A stretch of DNA of 24,757 nucleotides from DASWIG01 sp965371445 (GTDB lineage Bacteria; Acidobacteriota; Thermoanaerobaculia; Multivoradales; J023): positions 1 through 24,757 of the forward strand of contig CBDUYN010000156.1 in NCBI GenBank assembly GCA_965371445.1. The letters run 5' to 3'. The notes beneath the pieces were generated by a model that was not told where the DNA came from, searched no databases, and was given only the letters and a program-made list of their open reading frames with translations. A program made the position numbers and the translations under genes. Positions 16,599 through 23,211 of the stretch are shown piece after piece (position 1 is the stretch's first letter; the number at the start of each line of letters is the position of its first letter).

Positions 16599-18772
16599 GA
16601 CTGGCGTTCTTCCTCGTCCCGCGACCGGGATGCAGCGTCCAGAAGTCCGTCGCGGACCTGGTTCACATACGAGACGAACGTCGGATCCCGGCGTAGCTTC
16701 GCCTGCCGGGTCTGCGTTGAAAACGGGATAACGAGCTCCTGCCCCAGGATCAGCGGGCGTGGAGACGCTATGTAGATCCGGTCCGCGAGAAAGACGGCCT
16801 CTTCGATGTCGTGGGTCACGAAGACCACCGTACACCTCGTCAATGTCCTGGTATCCAGCAGGAAATCCTGCATCTGCCAGCGAGTCTGGAGGTCAAGAGC
16901 GCCGAACGGCTCGTCCATGAGAAGCACCTCCGGCTCGTTGGCCAGTGCGCGGATGATCGCGACCCGTTGTCGCATGCCACCAGAAAGCTGAGCAGGATAG
17001 GCGTCCTCAAATCCGGTGAGTTTGGAGACGTTGAGCAGACGTTCGATCTTCGGAACCAGTGTGCTGGGTTTTTCGCCGCGGTTCTTTGGGCCGAACGCCA
17101 CGTTCTGGCGCACCGTCAGCCAGGGAAAAAGAGAGTAATCCTGAAACACCATGCCGACCCGCTCCGATGCTTCACGTACCACCTCGCCGCGATGGGTGAC
17201 CGTACCTGTCGTCGGCTTCAGCAAGCCCGCCAGAAGGCGCAGGATCGTGCTCTTGCCACAGCCTGAAGGCCCCAGAATTACAAGAAACTCTTCCTCCTCG
17301 ACACGGAAGTCCGCATTCTGGATCACTTGCAGCCGACCGTCGCCCTTCTTTTCAGGAAACGACAAAGAGACGTCGTCGAGATTGAAGACCTCCTTGTGCA
17401 ACCACCCACGGGCCTCCTCGCCGAGGTGGGCACGCGTGATCTCGTACTGCCCTTCAGCGCGCTGGGAGACAAGACCCTCAAAGGCTTCTCCGAGTACCTG
17501 GCAAAGACCTGTCAGGTTGCCGTGCCTCGACCAGTCGGTCTTGTCCAGCAGAAGATCGAGCACGTCGGCGGTCAGACCTACACGTTCACCCTGGTGCTCC
17601 GCGACCGACTCGCCGAGCAACTCGAAGCGCGCTTCGATCACTTGTTCGAGATACCGCTTGCCCCGCTCCGCGAGCGAAGGCAAGTGGAGAATCAGAGGAT
17701 GACCTTCGGTCCAGCCGTTTTCGTCCACGCCCAGGTGCTCGAGTTGCAGGCTGGTCATCCGGCCGATGCTCGCTTCGACAAGCCGGATGATGGCCCGTGT
17801 CTCCTTGGAGCGAATCCGCAAACGACTATCGCCGGATACGCTGAAGGCCAAACCGATCAGGCAATCTCCGGGCCTGGCCTTTCCCAGAGCTGTCAGCAAG
17901 CGACGCAGCGACCACAGACAGTTCTCGCCCTCCTCGGAGCTGACACCCGGCTGATAGCGGTCCACACCAGCGACATAAACCAAACGACGCGGACCGTCTC
18001 CGCCGCTCTCGGCTTGCTCTGCAAGCTCCTCCAGCAGCCGATGGTTCTCGCGATTCTCCGCCCGGGTCACACTGCGCAGATCCACCACCGAGAGCTTCGC
18101 ATTACTCATGTAGCTGACGAACTCCATCAGAGTCCGAGCGCCTAGACCCTCCCTGCCGATCATAAGCATCGGGATGTGCCAGACCGTCGGATCCATGAAG
18201 CAGACAGCTCTCGACAAGTAGTGATCACGCAACGCGCCGCTTTCTTCATCCAGCAAGACCAATCGCGGCTTGCCGTCCGGCCCCGGGAAGCTCAGTCTGG
18301 TCGTCAACGACAACGCCTGGGAGCGAATGTAGTTGAGGATGTTGGGAAAACCCTGCTGCTGATCGCCCTTGAAGTCGAAGAGCACTTCAGGGACAGCGCC
18401 CCCGAGCTCCTCCTCAAGCTCGTTGATTCCGAGTCCGGTGAGGACGCAACAGCGCACCCCCGCATCCGCCCGTTCCATCAACTCCGTTATAAGAGTCAAT
18501 CCGTGCCGAGCTTCGGGCGTCGAATCCGCAGGATGCTCGGGTATCTTCAGATCGACGGTACAAAAAGTCAGGTCGTGGCGTGCGGAAAGCGGTCCGATCA
18601 CAGCTCGCCAGTCCGCCAGGTTGGTCACCCACCGATCTTCTTCCGGCGTAGGAGTGCCGAGAGAAACCAGGTTCTTCTTGACGAAAAGCCAATCACGTAA
18701 GCCGGCGTGAATCTCGTTGTAGATCTTTTCCGGTTGTTGATCTTCGACAGTCAACAGGCGAATTTTCAACAC
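16595..18772 (-). CDS. Chimeric protein: receiver domain, degenerate NtrC-type AAA+, ABC transporter ATPase
   Basis: This is a 725-residue fusion. Residues 1-150 form a receiver domain: acidic pair Glu10-Asp11 (LLTVEDQ), phosphoacceptor candidate Asp74 (CTVDLKIP), Thr112 (CVLTGLG) and Lys135 (LFDFKGD), with insertions near 31-60 and 79-90. Residues about 185-457 align with the AAA+ domain of sigma-54 activators but look inactive. Walker A reads GREGLGAR (206-213) instead of GESGTGKE, Walker B (RRLVYVAGVD, 262-271) lacks its acidic pair, and GAFTGA is missing. LPSLAERGKRYL (364-375) and WSRHGNLTGL (414-423) correspond to the normal LPPLRERxEDI and WPGNVREL. Instead of a helix-turn-helix, residues 460-725 are an SsuB/TauB-like ABC ATPase with Walker A GPSGCGKS (501-508), Gln544, LSGGM (596-600), Walker B VLLMDE (616-621) and His654. 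It begins 3 bp after the permease stop and overlaps the methyltransferase start by 4 bp. Confidence 0.85.
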   Translation of the reverse strand: MLKIRLLTVEDQQPEKIYNEIHAGLRDWLFVKKNLVSLGTPTPEEDRWVTNLADWRAVIGPLSARHDLTFCTVDLKIPEHPADSTPEARHGLTLITELMERADAGVRCCVLTGLGINELEEELGGAVPEVLFDFKGDQQQGFPNILNYIRSQALSLTTRLSFPGPDGKPRLVLLDEESGALRDHYLSRAVCFMDPTVWHIPMLMIGREGLGARTLMEFVSYMSNAKLSVVDLRSVTRAENRENHRLLEELAEQAESGGDGPRRLVYVAGVDRYQPGVSSEEGENCLWSLRRLLTALGKARPGDCLIGLAFSVSGDSRLRIRSKETRAIIRLVEASIGRMTSLQLEHLGVDENGWTEGHPLILHLPSLAERGKRYLEQVIEARFELLGESVAEHQGERVGLTADVLDLLLDKTDWSRHGNLTGLCQVLGEAFEGLVSQRAEGQYEITRAHLGEEARGWLHKEVFNLDDVSLSFPEKKGDGRLQVIQNADFRVEEEEFLVILGPSGCGKSTILRLLAGLLKPTTGTVTHRGEVVREASERVGMVFQDYSLFPWLTVRQNVAFGPKNRGEKPSTLVPKIERLLNVSKLTGFEDAYPAQLSGGMRQRVAIIRALANEPEVLLMDEPFGALDLQTRWQMQDFLLDTRTLTRCTVVFVTHDIEEAVFLADRIYIASPRPLILGQELVIPFSTQTRQAKLRRDPTFVSYVNQVRDGLLDAASRSRDEEERQS

Positions 18773-18775
18773 GAT

Positions 18776-19537
18776 TCACACCCTTCCTTTGCAGACGACC
18801 CGTGAGGTCATACGCAGGACGCTGTCGAAAACGATGCCGAGAAGACCGATGGTCAGCATTCCCGCCAGCACCCGATCGGTCTGAAGATAGCGCTGGGAAT
18901 TGATGATCACGCGTCCGATGCCGCTAGGCGCCGCGACCATCTCGGCGACCACCAGGTAGGTCCAGGCGATACCGACCATCACACGAAGATGCTCGAAAAA
19001 ACTAGGCAAGGCGTTGGGGGTGATCACCTTCAAGATCATTTGTCGATTGTTGATCCCGAGAGTCAGCGCCGCGTCTTTGTAGGCTTGCGGCGTCCCCGCC
19101 ACCGTGTCAGCGATCATTATCGTCAGGTAGAAAAAAATTCCGATGAAAAGCAGAGCGATCTGCTGTTTCAAGCCGATACCGAACCACAGAATGAGGACCG
19201 GAACGAAAGATACCGGCGGGATGTACTTGACGAAGGCAAAGAGTGGCGTAATCGCCCCGTGGAGCCGCGGATTCGTCCCGAACAGGAGTCCGAGAACCGA
19301 AGCTGGAATCGTGGCTGCGAACACCCCGAGCCCGACGCGCATCGAGCTGACCGCGATATCTGAGATAAAATTCTCCTGAGTCAGCATCCGATAGAACGCA
19401 CCGACCACCACTAGCGGACCTGGGAACAGCACCAGCTTTCCACTCTCAGGCCGGAGAAGATAGGCCGCGACTGACCACGCCGCGAGAAAGCCGAGAAACA
19501 CGAACCCCGCCAGCCACTTGCGCTCGAGGTTCTTCAT
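18776..19537 (-). CDS. NitT/TauT-type ABC transporter permease
   Basis: The 253-residue membrane protein belongs to the SsuC/TauC/NrtB group of binding-protein-dependent permeases, with about six helices. It has LVLFPGPLVVVGAF after the first helix, SSMRVGLGVFAATIPASVLGLLFG, and the cytoplasmic coupling loop DAALTLGINNRQMILKVITP (EAA-type) that docks to the ABC ATPase. ISSUE of substrate: the family imports taurine, sulfonates, nitrate, pyrimidine precursors and similar small molecules, and this sequence alone does not decide. The start overlaps the stop of the binding-protein gene by 4 bp and its stop lies 3 bp before the chimeric ATPase, so the three should be made together as one transporter. 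Confidence 0.92.
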   Translation of the reverse strand: MKNLERKWLAGFVFLGFLAAWSVAAYLLRPESGKLVLFPGPLVVVGAFYRMLTQENFISDIAVSSMRVGLGVFAATIPASVLGLLFGTNPRLHGAITPLFAFVKYIPPVSFVPVLILWFGIGLKQQIALLFIGIFFYLTIMIADTVAGTPQAYKDAALTLGINNRQMILKVITPNALPSFFEHLRVMVGIAWTYLVVAEMVAAPSGIGRVIINSQRYLQTDRVLAGMLTIGLLGIVFDSVLRMTSRVVCKGRV

Positions 19538-20556
19538 GGCATCATCGACAAGAGGATTGTCGAAGCGTCTATCGCCTCGGCGGCCACCAGATTCTTGATG
19601 ATGCCTTCCCGGCGCCAGACCTCATTAGCCCGGGCGACCAGCTCGAAGAAGTCGCTGCGCTCGCCGTCTCCGGAGCTGAAGAAGGCAACGTTGTCCTTAC
19701 GGTCAGTAAAGCGAACTCCCTTTACCATCGTCGTGAACTCCACGGGTTTGAGGCCCAGGGCCTCGGCCATGATCGCGTTGGACTCTTCCGTGTTGCCGCG
19801 CCAGTATTCGACGGCGCGATACCAGCCGCGAATGAAGGCTTCCACGACCTCCGGGTGGTCTCGGAGGTAGTCGTTGCGCACCGTGAAGACATCGACGATG
19901 AGCCCGGGCTTTTCTTTCGACGAGGTGAGTATCTTCCCATCCTCCGACTCGGAGGCACGCGAAAGCCAGGGTTCCCACGTCACCGCTGCGTCGACTGCGC
20001 CTGCGATGAACGCGGCGCCGGCCTGGTCCGCCTCCATTGGACGGGATTCGAGCTCGTCGATGCTCATACCAGCGTCCTCGAGGAGAGATAAGAGAAAGAA
20101 ATGTGATGGCTGGCCCTCTGGGTAGGCCACTGAACGACCGCGCAGATCCTCCAGACTGTTGACGTCATTGCGCACGAGGATGCCGTCGCCCCCCATCGAA
20201 TCGTCGAGCTTGAGCACTACCGAGGCGTCGAGACCGGATGCCGTCGCGTTGACGAACGAGTCGATGATGTCCACCGACCCCTGCACCTGTCCGGACACCA
20301 ACGCAGCACGTCGCGCGGCGGTGTCGTCGATACGCTCGATCTCGACCTCGATGCCTTCGAAGAATCCCTTCTCCTCAGCCAAGTAGATGGGGCCGTAACC
20401 GACCCAGGTAATCGTCGCGATACGAAAGGTCTTGACTGCTTCCGTCGTGTCGGGAGATGAATCGGGCTGCCCTGCGCCGCAGCTTGCGACCGCGAGCACC
20501 ACGGATAGGCAAGTCGAAATTTCTAGAAAGAGGCCGACCCATGTTTTTGTCTTCAC
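19534..20556 (-). CDS. ABC transporter solute-binding lipoprotein, SsuA/THI5 (NMT1) type
   Basis: The 340-residue protein starts at a GTG (20554-20556) preceded by GGAGAA at a good distance. It carries a signal peptide with lipobox VASC, so Cys26 is the likely lipidated residue and the protein is membrane-tethered outside the cytoplasm. The binding fold follows: FRIATITWVGYGPIYLAEEKGFFE (about 44-67), ALVSGQVQGSVDIIDSFVNA (about 85-104), LRGRSVAYPEG and AGAVDAAVTWEPWLS. This is the pattern of NMT1/THI5-like and SsuA-like receptors. The residue set is compatible with sulfonate, pyrimidine or other organic ligands; I cannot choose. It is the first of the four coupled genes and follows the TIR gene by 50 bp, a gap that holds a hairpin. 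Confidence 0.9.
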   Translation of the reverse strand: MKTKTWVGLFLEISTCLSVVLAVASCGAGQPDSSPDTTEAVKTFRIATITWVGYGPIYLAEEKGFFEGIEVEIERIDDTAARRAALVSGQVQGSVDIIDSFVNATASGLDASVVLKLDDSMGGDGILVRNDVNSLEDLRGRSVAYPEGQPSHFFLLSLLEDAGMSIDELESRPMEADQAGAAFIAGAVDAAVTWEPWLSRASESEDGKILTSSKEKPGLIVDVFTVRNDYLRDHPEVVEAFIRGWYRAVEYWRGNTEESNAIMAEALGLKPVEFTTMVKGVRFTDRKDNVAFFSSGDGERSDFFELVARANEVWRREGIIKNLVAAEAIDASTILLSMMP

Positions 20557-20571
20557 TATTTCTCCAAGCCT

Positions 20572-20594
20572 GGCGTCCGCTAGACGCGGATGCC
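20572..20594. other. Inverted repeat between the TIR gene and the binding-protein gene
   Basis: GGCGTCCGC and GCGGATGCC pair over 9 bp (one G-T) around a 5-nt loop, in the 50-bp gap between the two genes. The hairpin lies just upstream of the binding protein's Shine-Dalgarno. There is no T-run, so it may be a processing, attenuation or translation-control element rather than a terminator. Confidence 0.5.
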
Positions 20595-20606
20595 GTTGGT
20601 TGTTCG

Positions 20607-21368
20607 TTACAGTAAAGGTCTCTCGCCGATCTGGCCATGACGGGTCCTCGAACTCCGTGCGGGCGCTTTGTCCGGATCTCCGGTTTTTTTCTCCGGCTCA
20701 GGCCGGGAGACACTTGGCTCCCGGACCAAGCGGCGAGTTGCCGAAGGCGTAGAGGCAGTAGCACTCGGAGGAGGTTGCACCAGATTTTTCTCGGGAATCG
20801 TGGCGATTCGCCAGTTACCCGTGGCTGCCTCTCCTTCATTGACTTCGCCCACGGCCTCCAGCCGCTTGTCCCGTGCGCTCTCCGACTTGTCGCGAGAAGA
20901 TATTTCCTCGATGACGGCACGCAGGCCCTTTGCCACATCCTGGGGTCGCTTCGTCCTGATCCGCCCACTGGTCACAGGCTGTCCGCCTTTAGGTAATGCC
21001 TGAAGCTTTCCGAAGAGTGCCTCGCGCCAGTCGACTGGACGTAAGATGATTGGAAGGACCCGTGCCTGTCCCGTCTCGTGGCACATCAAGACTTGGTCCA
21101 TCTCGACGTCCCAACAATAATCAGATGGTACAAAATCTGGGCTGACCAGCAGCAAGATGATTTCCGCCGCTGTCAAGTTCTCGTCGATTTCTCCCGCCCA
21201 CTCACTGCCCGCGGTGATACTGCGGTCGTGCCCGGTACGGATCCGTCCTCGGTGTTTCAGGATCGATAGATGTTTTCCCAGTTCGTCGCGCAAACCTTCG
21301 TCTTCGTCTGCATAGAAAAAAAAGACGCTCAAGGGCTTGCTTGGCGCAGCGGGTCGGGGGGCACTCAT
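20607..21368 (-). CDS. TIR-domain protein with a disordered C-terminal tail
   Basis: The 253-residue protein has a TIR domain at about residues 11-158: KPLSVFFFYADEDEGLRDEL (11-30), then HDRSITAGSEWAGEIDENL, a buried strand AEIILLLVSPDFVPSDYC (68-85) and WDVEMDQVL, where Glu89 is at the position of the catalytic glutamate of NAD-cleaving TIR domains. The last 95 or so residues are charged and proline-rich without a recognisable fold. Bacterial TIR proteins either degrade NAD or make cyclic-ADP-ribose-like signals, often in anti-phage systems; here no activity can be proven. The ATG at 21368 is chosen because the TIR fold begins right after it; the open frame extends to 21425. It follows the small helical protein gene by 16 bp and precedes the ABC genes by 50 bp on the same strand. 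Confidence 0.85.
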   Translation of the reverse strand: MSAPRPAAPSKPLSVFFFYADEDEGLRDELGKHLSILKHRGRIRTGHDRSITAGSEWAGEIDENLTAAEIILLLVSPDFVPSDYCWDVEMDQVLMCHETGQARVLPIILRPVDWREALFGKLQALPKGGQPVTSGRIRTKRPQDVAKGLRAVIEEISSRDKSESARDKRLEAVGEVNEGEAATGNWRIATIPEKNLVQPPPSATASTPSATRRLVREPSVSRPEPEKKTGDPDKAPARSSRTRHGQIGERPLL

Positions 21369-21384
21369 GATGGGAAACTCACCG

Positions 21385-21654
21385 CTAAACCCTCCGCCGT
21401 TTCCGGATTTGGTGCTCTGCCGCACGTGGCCTCGATCGAGCCGTTCCGAGAAAACGGTCTGTCGCGGGCTCGGTCAGGCTCTCCTTGCCGAGTTGGGCAT
21501 GCAGCTCCCTCAGTCGAATGCGCAAGTTCTGGATCTCAATCGGCACGTGCGGTGGACGGTTCAGACCCCGAACCGCCGCCTGCTTCTCGAGTTCCTGGAG
21601 GCGACACTGATTTAGTCGAAAGAGGTCCCGCATGTGCTCACGCGAATGCGCCAT
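21385..21654 (-). CDS. Small helical protein, possibly an effector-associated adaptor
   Basis: The 89-residue protein has a predicted helical hairpin: REHMRDLFRLNQCRLQELEK, then AAVRGLNRPPHVPIEIQNLR and a final charged helix. The pattern (LQxLExQAAxxGxxxPPHxxIEIxxLR) is one I recall as a short segment that accompanies TIR, NACHT and other conflict-system proteins in Chloroflexi and Cyanobacteria, where it may mediate protein-protein contacts; I cannot assign a family name. The last 30 residues are basic and look disordered. It lies 16 bp upstream of the TIR gene on the same strand. An ATG at 21633 is an alternative start, and neither has a clear ribosome-binding site. Confidence 0.6.
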   Translation of the reverse strand: MAHSREHMRDLFRLNQCRLQELEKQAAVRGLNRPPHVPIEIQNLRIRLRELHAQLGKESLTEPATDRFLGTARSRPRAAEHQIRKRRRV

Positions 21655-21745
21655 ACTATTATCCAGTCACTCTTCGACCCTAGAAATGAGATTCGATCCT
21701 CCAAGCGGAGATGATATCCCTGGCTGGTCTCGACAGAGATTAGCC

Positions 21746-21774
21746 ATGATATTCGAAGATCGACTTCAATGCAA
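21746..21774 (-). promoter_or_regulatory. Candidate sigma-70 promoter of the TIR/ABC operon
   Basis: Read on the minus strand, TTGCAT (-35) and TATCAT (-10) are separated by exactly 17 nt. The -10 matches the consensus at five of six positions, the -35 at only three. Transcription would start about 80-90 nt upstream of the small helical protein gene (start 21654). Confidence 0.4.
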
Positions 21775-21843
21775 CAGGAAAATGATCGCCGCGTAGCGCC
21801 AGAGACTGATTCTTGTCTTTTGGGGTTTGGGAAGTCGTCGCGA

Positions 21844-22012
21844 AACGTAAATAGAAGTGAAAAAGAGTACGAAAAGACGCAAAGAAAAACGTACACTATT
21901 GACCAGGATATCCTAAAGACGTAAACGGAAAGACGCAATAACAGAAAGGGATCACCCTATTACAGGCGGAAGGGCGTAGAACGTCGTGCGAACGCGTAAA
22001 CAGGTGCGTAAA
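21844..22012. repeat. Iterated short motif, consensus about RACGYAAA
   Basis: Plus-strand copies are AACGTAAA (21844), GACGCAAA (21876), GACGTAAA (21918), GACGCAAT (21932) and GCGTAAA (21994 and 22006), with a weaker AACGTACA near 21888. Spacing is irregular (about 12-60 bp). The cluster lies upstream of the minus-strand operon, where it could bind a regulator. Confidence 0.45.
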
Positions 22013-22340
22013 GGTCGCGCTGGGCCGGTTCACCTCCGAGTGCAGAGCCTCGGGGAACCGATCTGCGTGATACGATCTGTGCTGCGGTTCCGCGGCAGTG
22101 TTCGAGGAGAGGTCGGGCCAGGGAGGGACCAAGCCGCGGACCGAGCTGCTCGCCCCGGCCCTCCGACGCCTGGGTGTCGAAAGTGTTGATGGCCGTGCGG
22201 CATGGATCTCTGTGGTCACGGTCTACGGATTTGGCACAGCTTCACCCCCCCCTTCGGCAGCCGTTGGAGCAGGGTCATGACAAACCCCCCGGCCACCCTC
22301 TGTTCCACCGGCGCTCGGTGGCCGTGGGGCGGCAAGATGA

Positions 22341-22380
22341 CGGGATGTGTTGGGTCGAGGCGGAGTCCCTCGACATCCCG
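22341..22380. other. 13-bp inverted repeat with a 6-nt bulge
   Basis: CCTCGACATCCCG (22368-22380) is exactly complementary to CGGGATGT plus TCGAGG (22341-22348 and 22355-22360), interrupted only by GTTGGG; the loop is 7 nt. It lies about 95 nt beyond the stop of the membrane-protein gene, so it may be a 3' RNA structure. No T-run follows on either strand. Confidence 0.5.
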
Positions 22381-22472
22381 CACGTCGAGACCTGGAGTAC
22401 GGCTTCCTCGGTGAAGTGGCAGCTCTCGTCGAGGTGGATCGAGAGGCGGCGTCAGCCGCATCCGGAGGAGAT

Positions 22473-23144
22473 CTAATCCGTGCTCAAGGCAAGCTCCAGT
22501 GGGAAGAAGTCGAGATAGACCTCGCCGCCAACCACGCCTTTTGAGTCGGCCAGATGTTCGCCTCTGCAATGTTGATTTCGTCTCGCCAAGAGGATTGCGC
22601 TATTGTCGGATCCCGCGAGGTCCAACCGGAGAACGAACGGGCCCTCCTTGCGCGGATCGTCGTTGCACCACGCGTAGGCGTGGGCACCGCCCTCGCTCTC
22701 TACTCTGACGACCAGAAAGCCATCTCGATCGACTTGGAACCATTCGCCAAGTGGTTTCGCGATCGGGCCACCGATGTTCGCACCGAAGCGGCCTTTCTCC
22801 AAGGCTTGCTGGAACCCTGGCGAGTTGACGAGTTCTTCTACGCTTGGCGAGGGCCCTGGCCGACCGGGGTCACCTTTCGGTCCCTTCAGAAGGGCGGCAA
22901 GCTTCGAATCGCTTCTCAGGAGCTCCGGAAGCTGGGTCTTGAGCTCATCTGTAATCGTCGCCCTGAGCTTGGAGTAGCCAGTCCATGCCAATCCCGCACC
23001 AAGAACGATCATCATCAAAGAAAACCAGACGAGATTGCGCTCCAGTTTCCCTTTTAGGGTTTCGCTCCCCCCGCCGCCACTCCGAGCGTTGGGCGCGTCC
23101 TTGGTCGCGGCGCCATCTTCCACCAATTCCTCGTATCGCCTCAT
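22473..23144 (-). CDS. Single-pass membrane protein with a short collagen-like segment, unknown function
   Basis: The 223-residue protein has a hydrophilic N-terminus (1-36), one membrane helix (about 37-56, LVWFSLMMIVLGAGLAW), a helical stretch rich in Leu and Lys (60-87), a short Gly-x-y stretch GPKGDPGRPGPSP (88-100), then a globular domain of about 120 residues ending in YLDFFPLELALSTD. The latter contains FLVVRVESEGGAHAYAWCNDDP. The start has a good ribosome-binding site (GGAACAAGG just upstream of the ATG at 23144). Topology is probably N-in, C-out, placing the globular domain outside the cytoplasm. I recognise no family. It follows the deoxyribosyltransferase-like gene by 67 bp on the same strand, so the two may be cotranscribed. 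Confidence 0.7.
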   Translation of the reverse strand: MRRYEELVEDGAATKDAPNARSGGGGSETLKGKLERNLVWFSLMMIVLGAGLAWTGYSKLRATITDELKTQLPELLRSDSKLAALLKGPKGDPGRPGPSPSVEELVNSPGFQQALEKGRFGANIGGPIAKPLGEWFQVDRDGFLVVRVESEGGAHAYAWCNDDPRKEGPFVLRLDLAGSDNSAILLARRNQHCRGEHLADSKGVVGGEVYLDFFPLELALSTD

Positions 23145-23211
23145 CGTACCTTGTTCCTCTGCCCGAGTAAGCCGTCAGAGCAGGCATGTCTGCCACGAGC
23201 GGGGACGCATC

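Larger units (their letters stand above)
21655..22472. other. Long non-coding region with regulatory-looking signals
   Basis: I find no gene I can support in these 818 bp. The half near 21700-22015 is AT-richer and purine-rich on the plus strand, with repeated short motifs and a candidate promoter for the minus-strand operon. The half from about 22016 to 22472 is GC-rich, with short open frames on both strands that lack codon bias and recognisable motifs. It contains a bulged 13-bp hairpin. A decayed gene in the GC-rich half cannot be excluded. Confidence 0.55.

Noticed and set aside
16599..16835. N-terminal extension of the methyltransferase gene
   Set aside because: It overlaps the ABC ATPase frame and is unlike any methyltransferase; the ATG at 16598 gives the PRMT start block and a 4-bp overlap typical of operons.
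20375..20968. Minus-strand frame of about 197 codons across the TIR/SBP junction
   Set aside because: Shifted-frame shadow of the TIR C-terminus and the binding-protein N-terminus, rich in Arg and Ser, without a recognisable fold.
21612..21938. Minus-strand frame of 108 codons with a hydrophobic start
   Set aside because: No ribosome-binding site and no codon bias; it overlaps the better-supported 89-residue gene and the iterated-motif region.
22174..22544. Several short plus-strand frames in the GC-rich non-coding region
   Set aside because: No motif or codon bias. Part overlaps the 3' end of the membrane-protein gene on the other strand.
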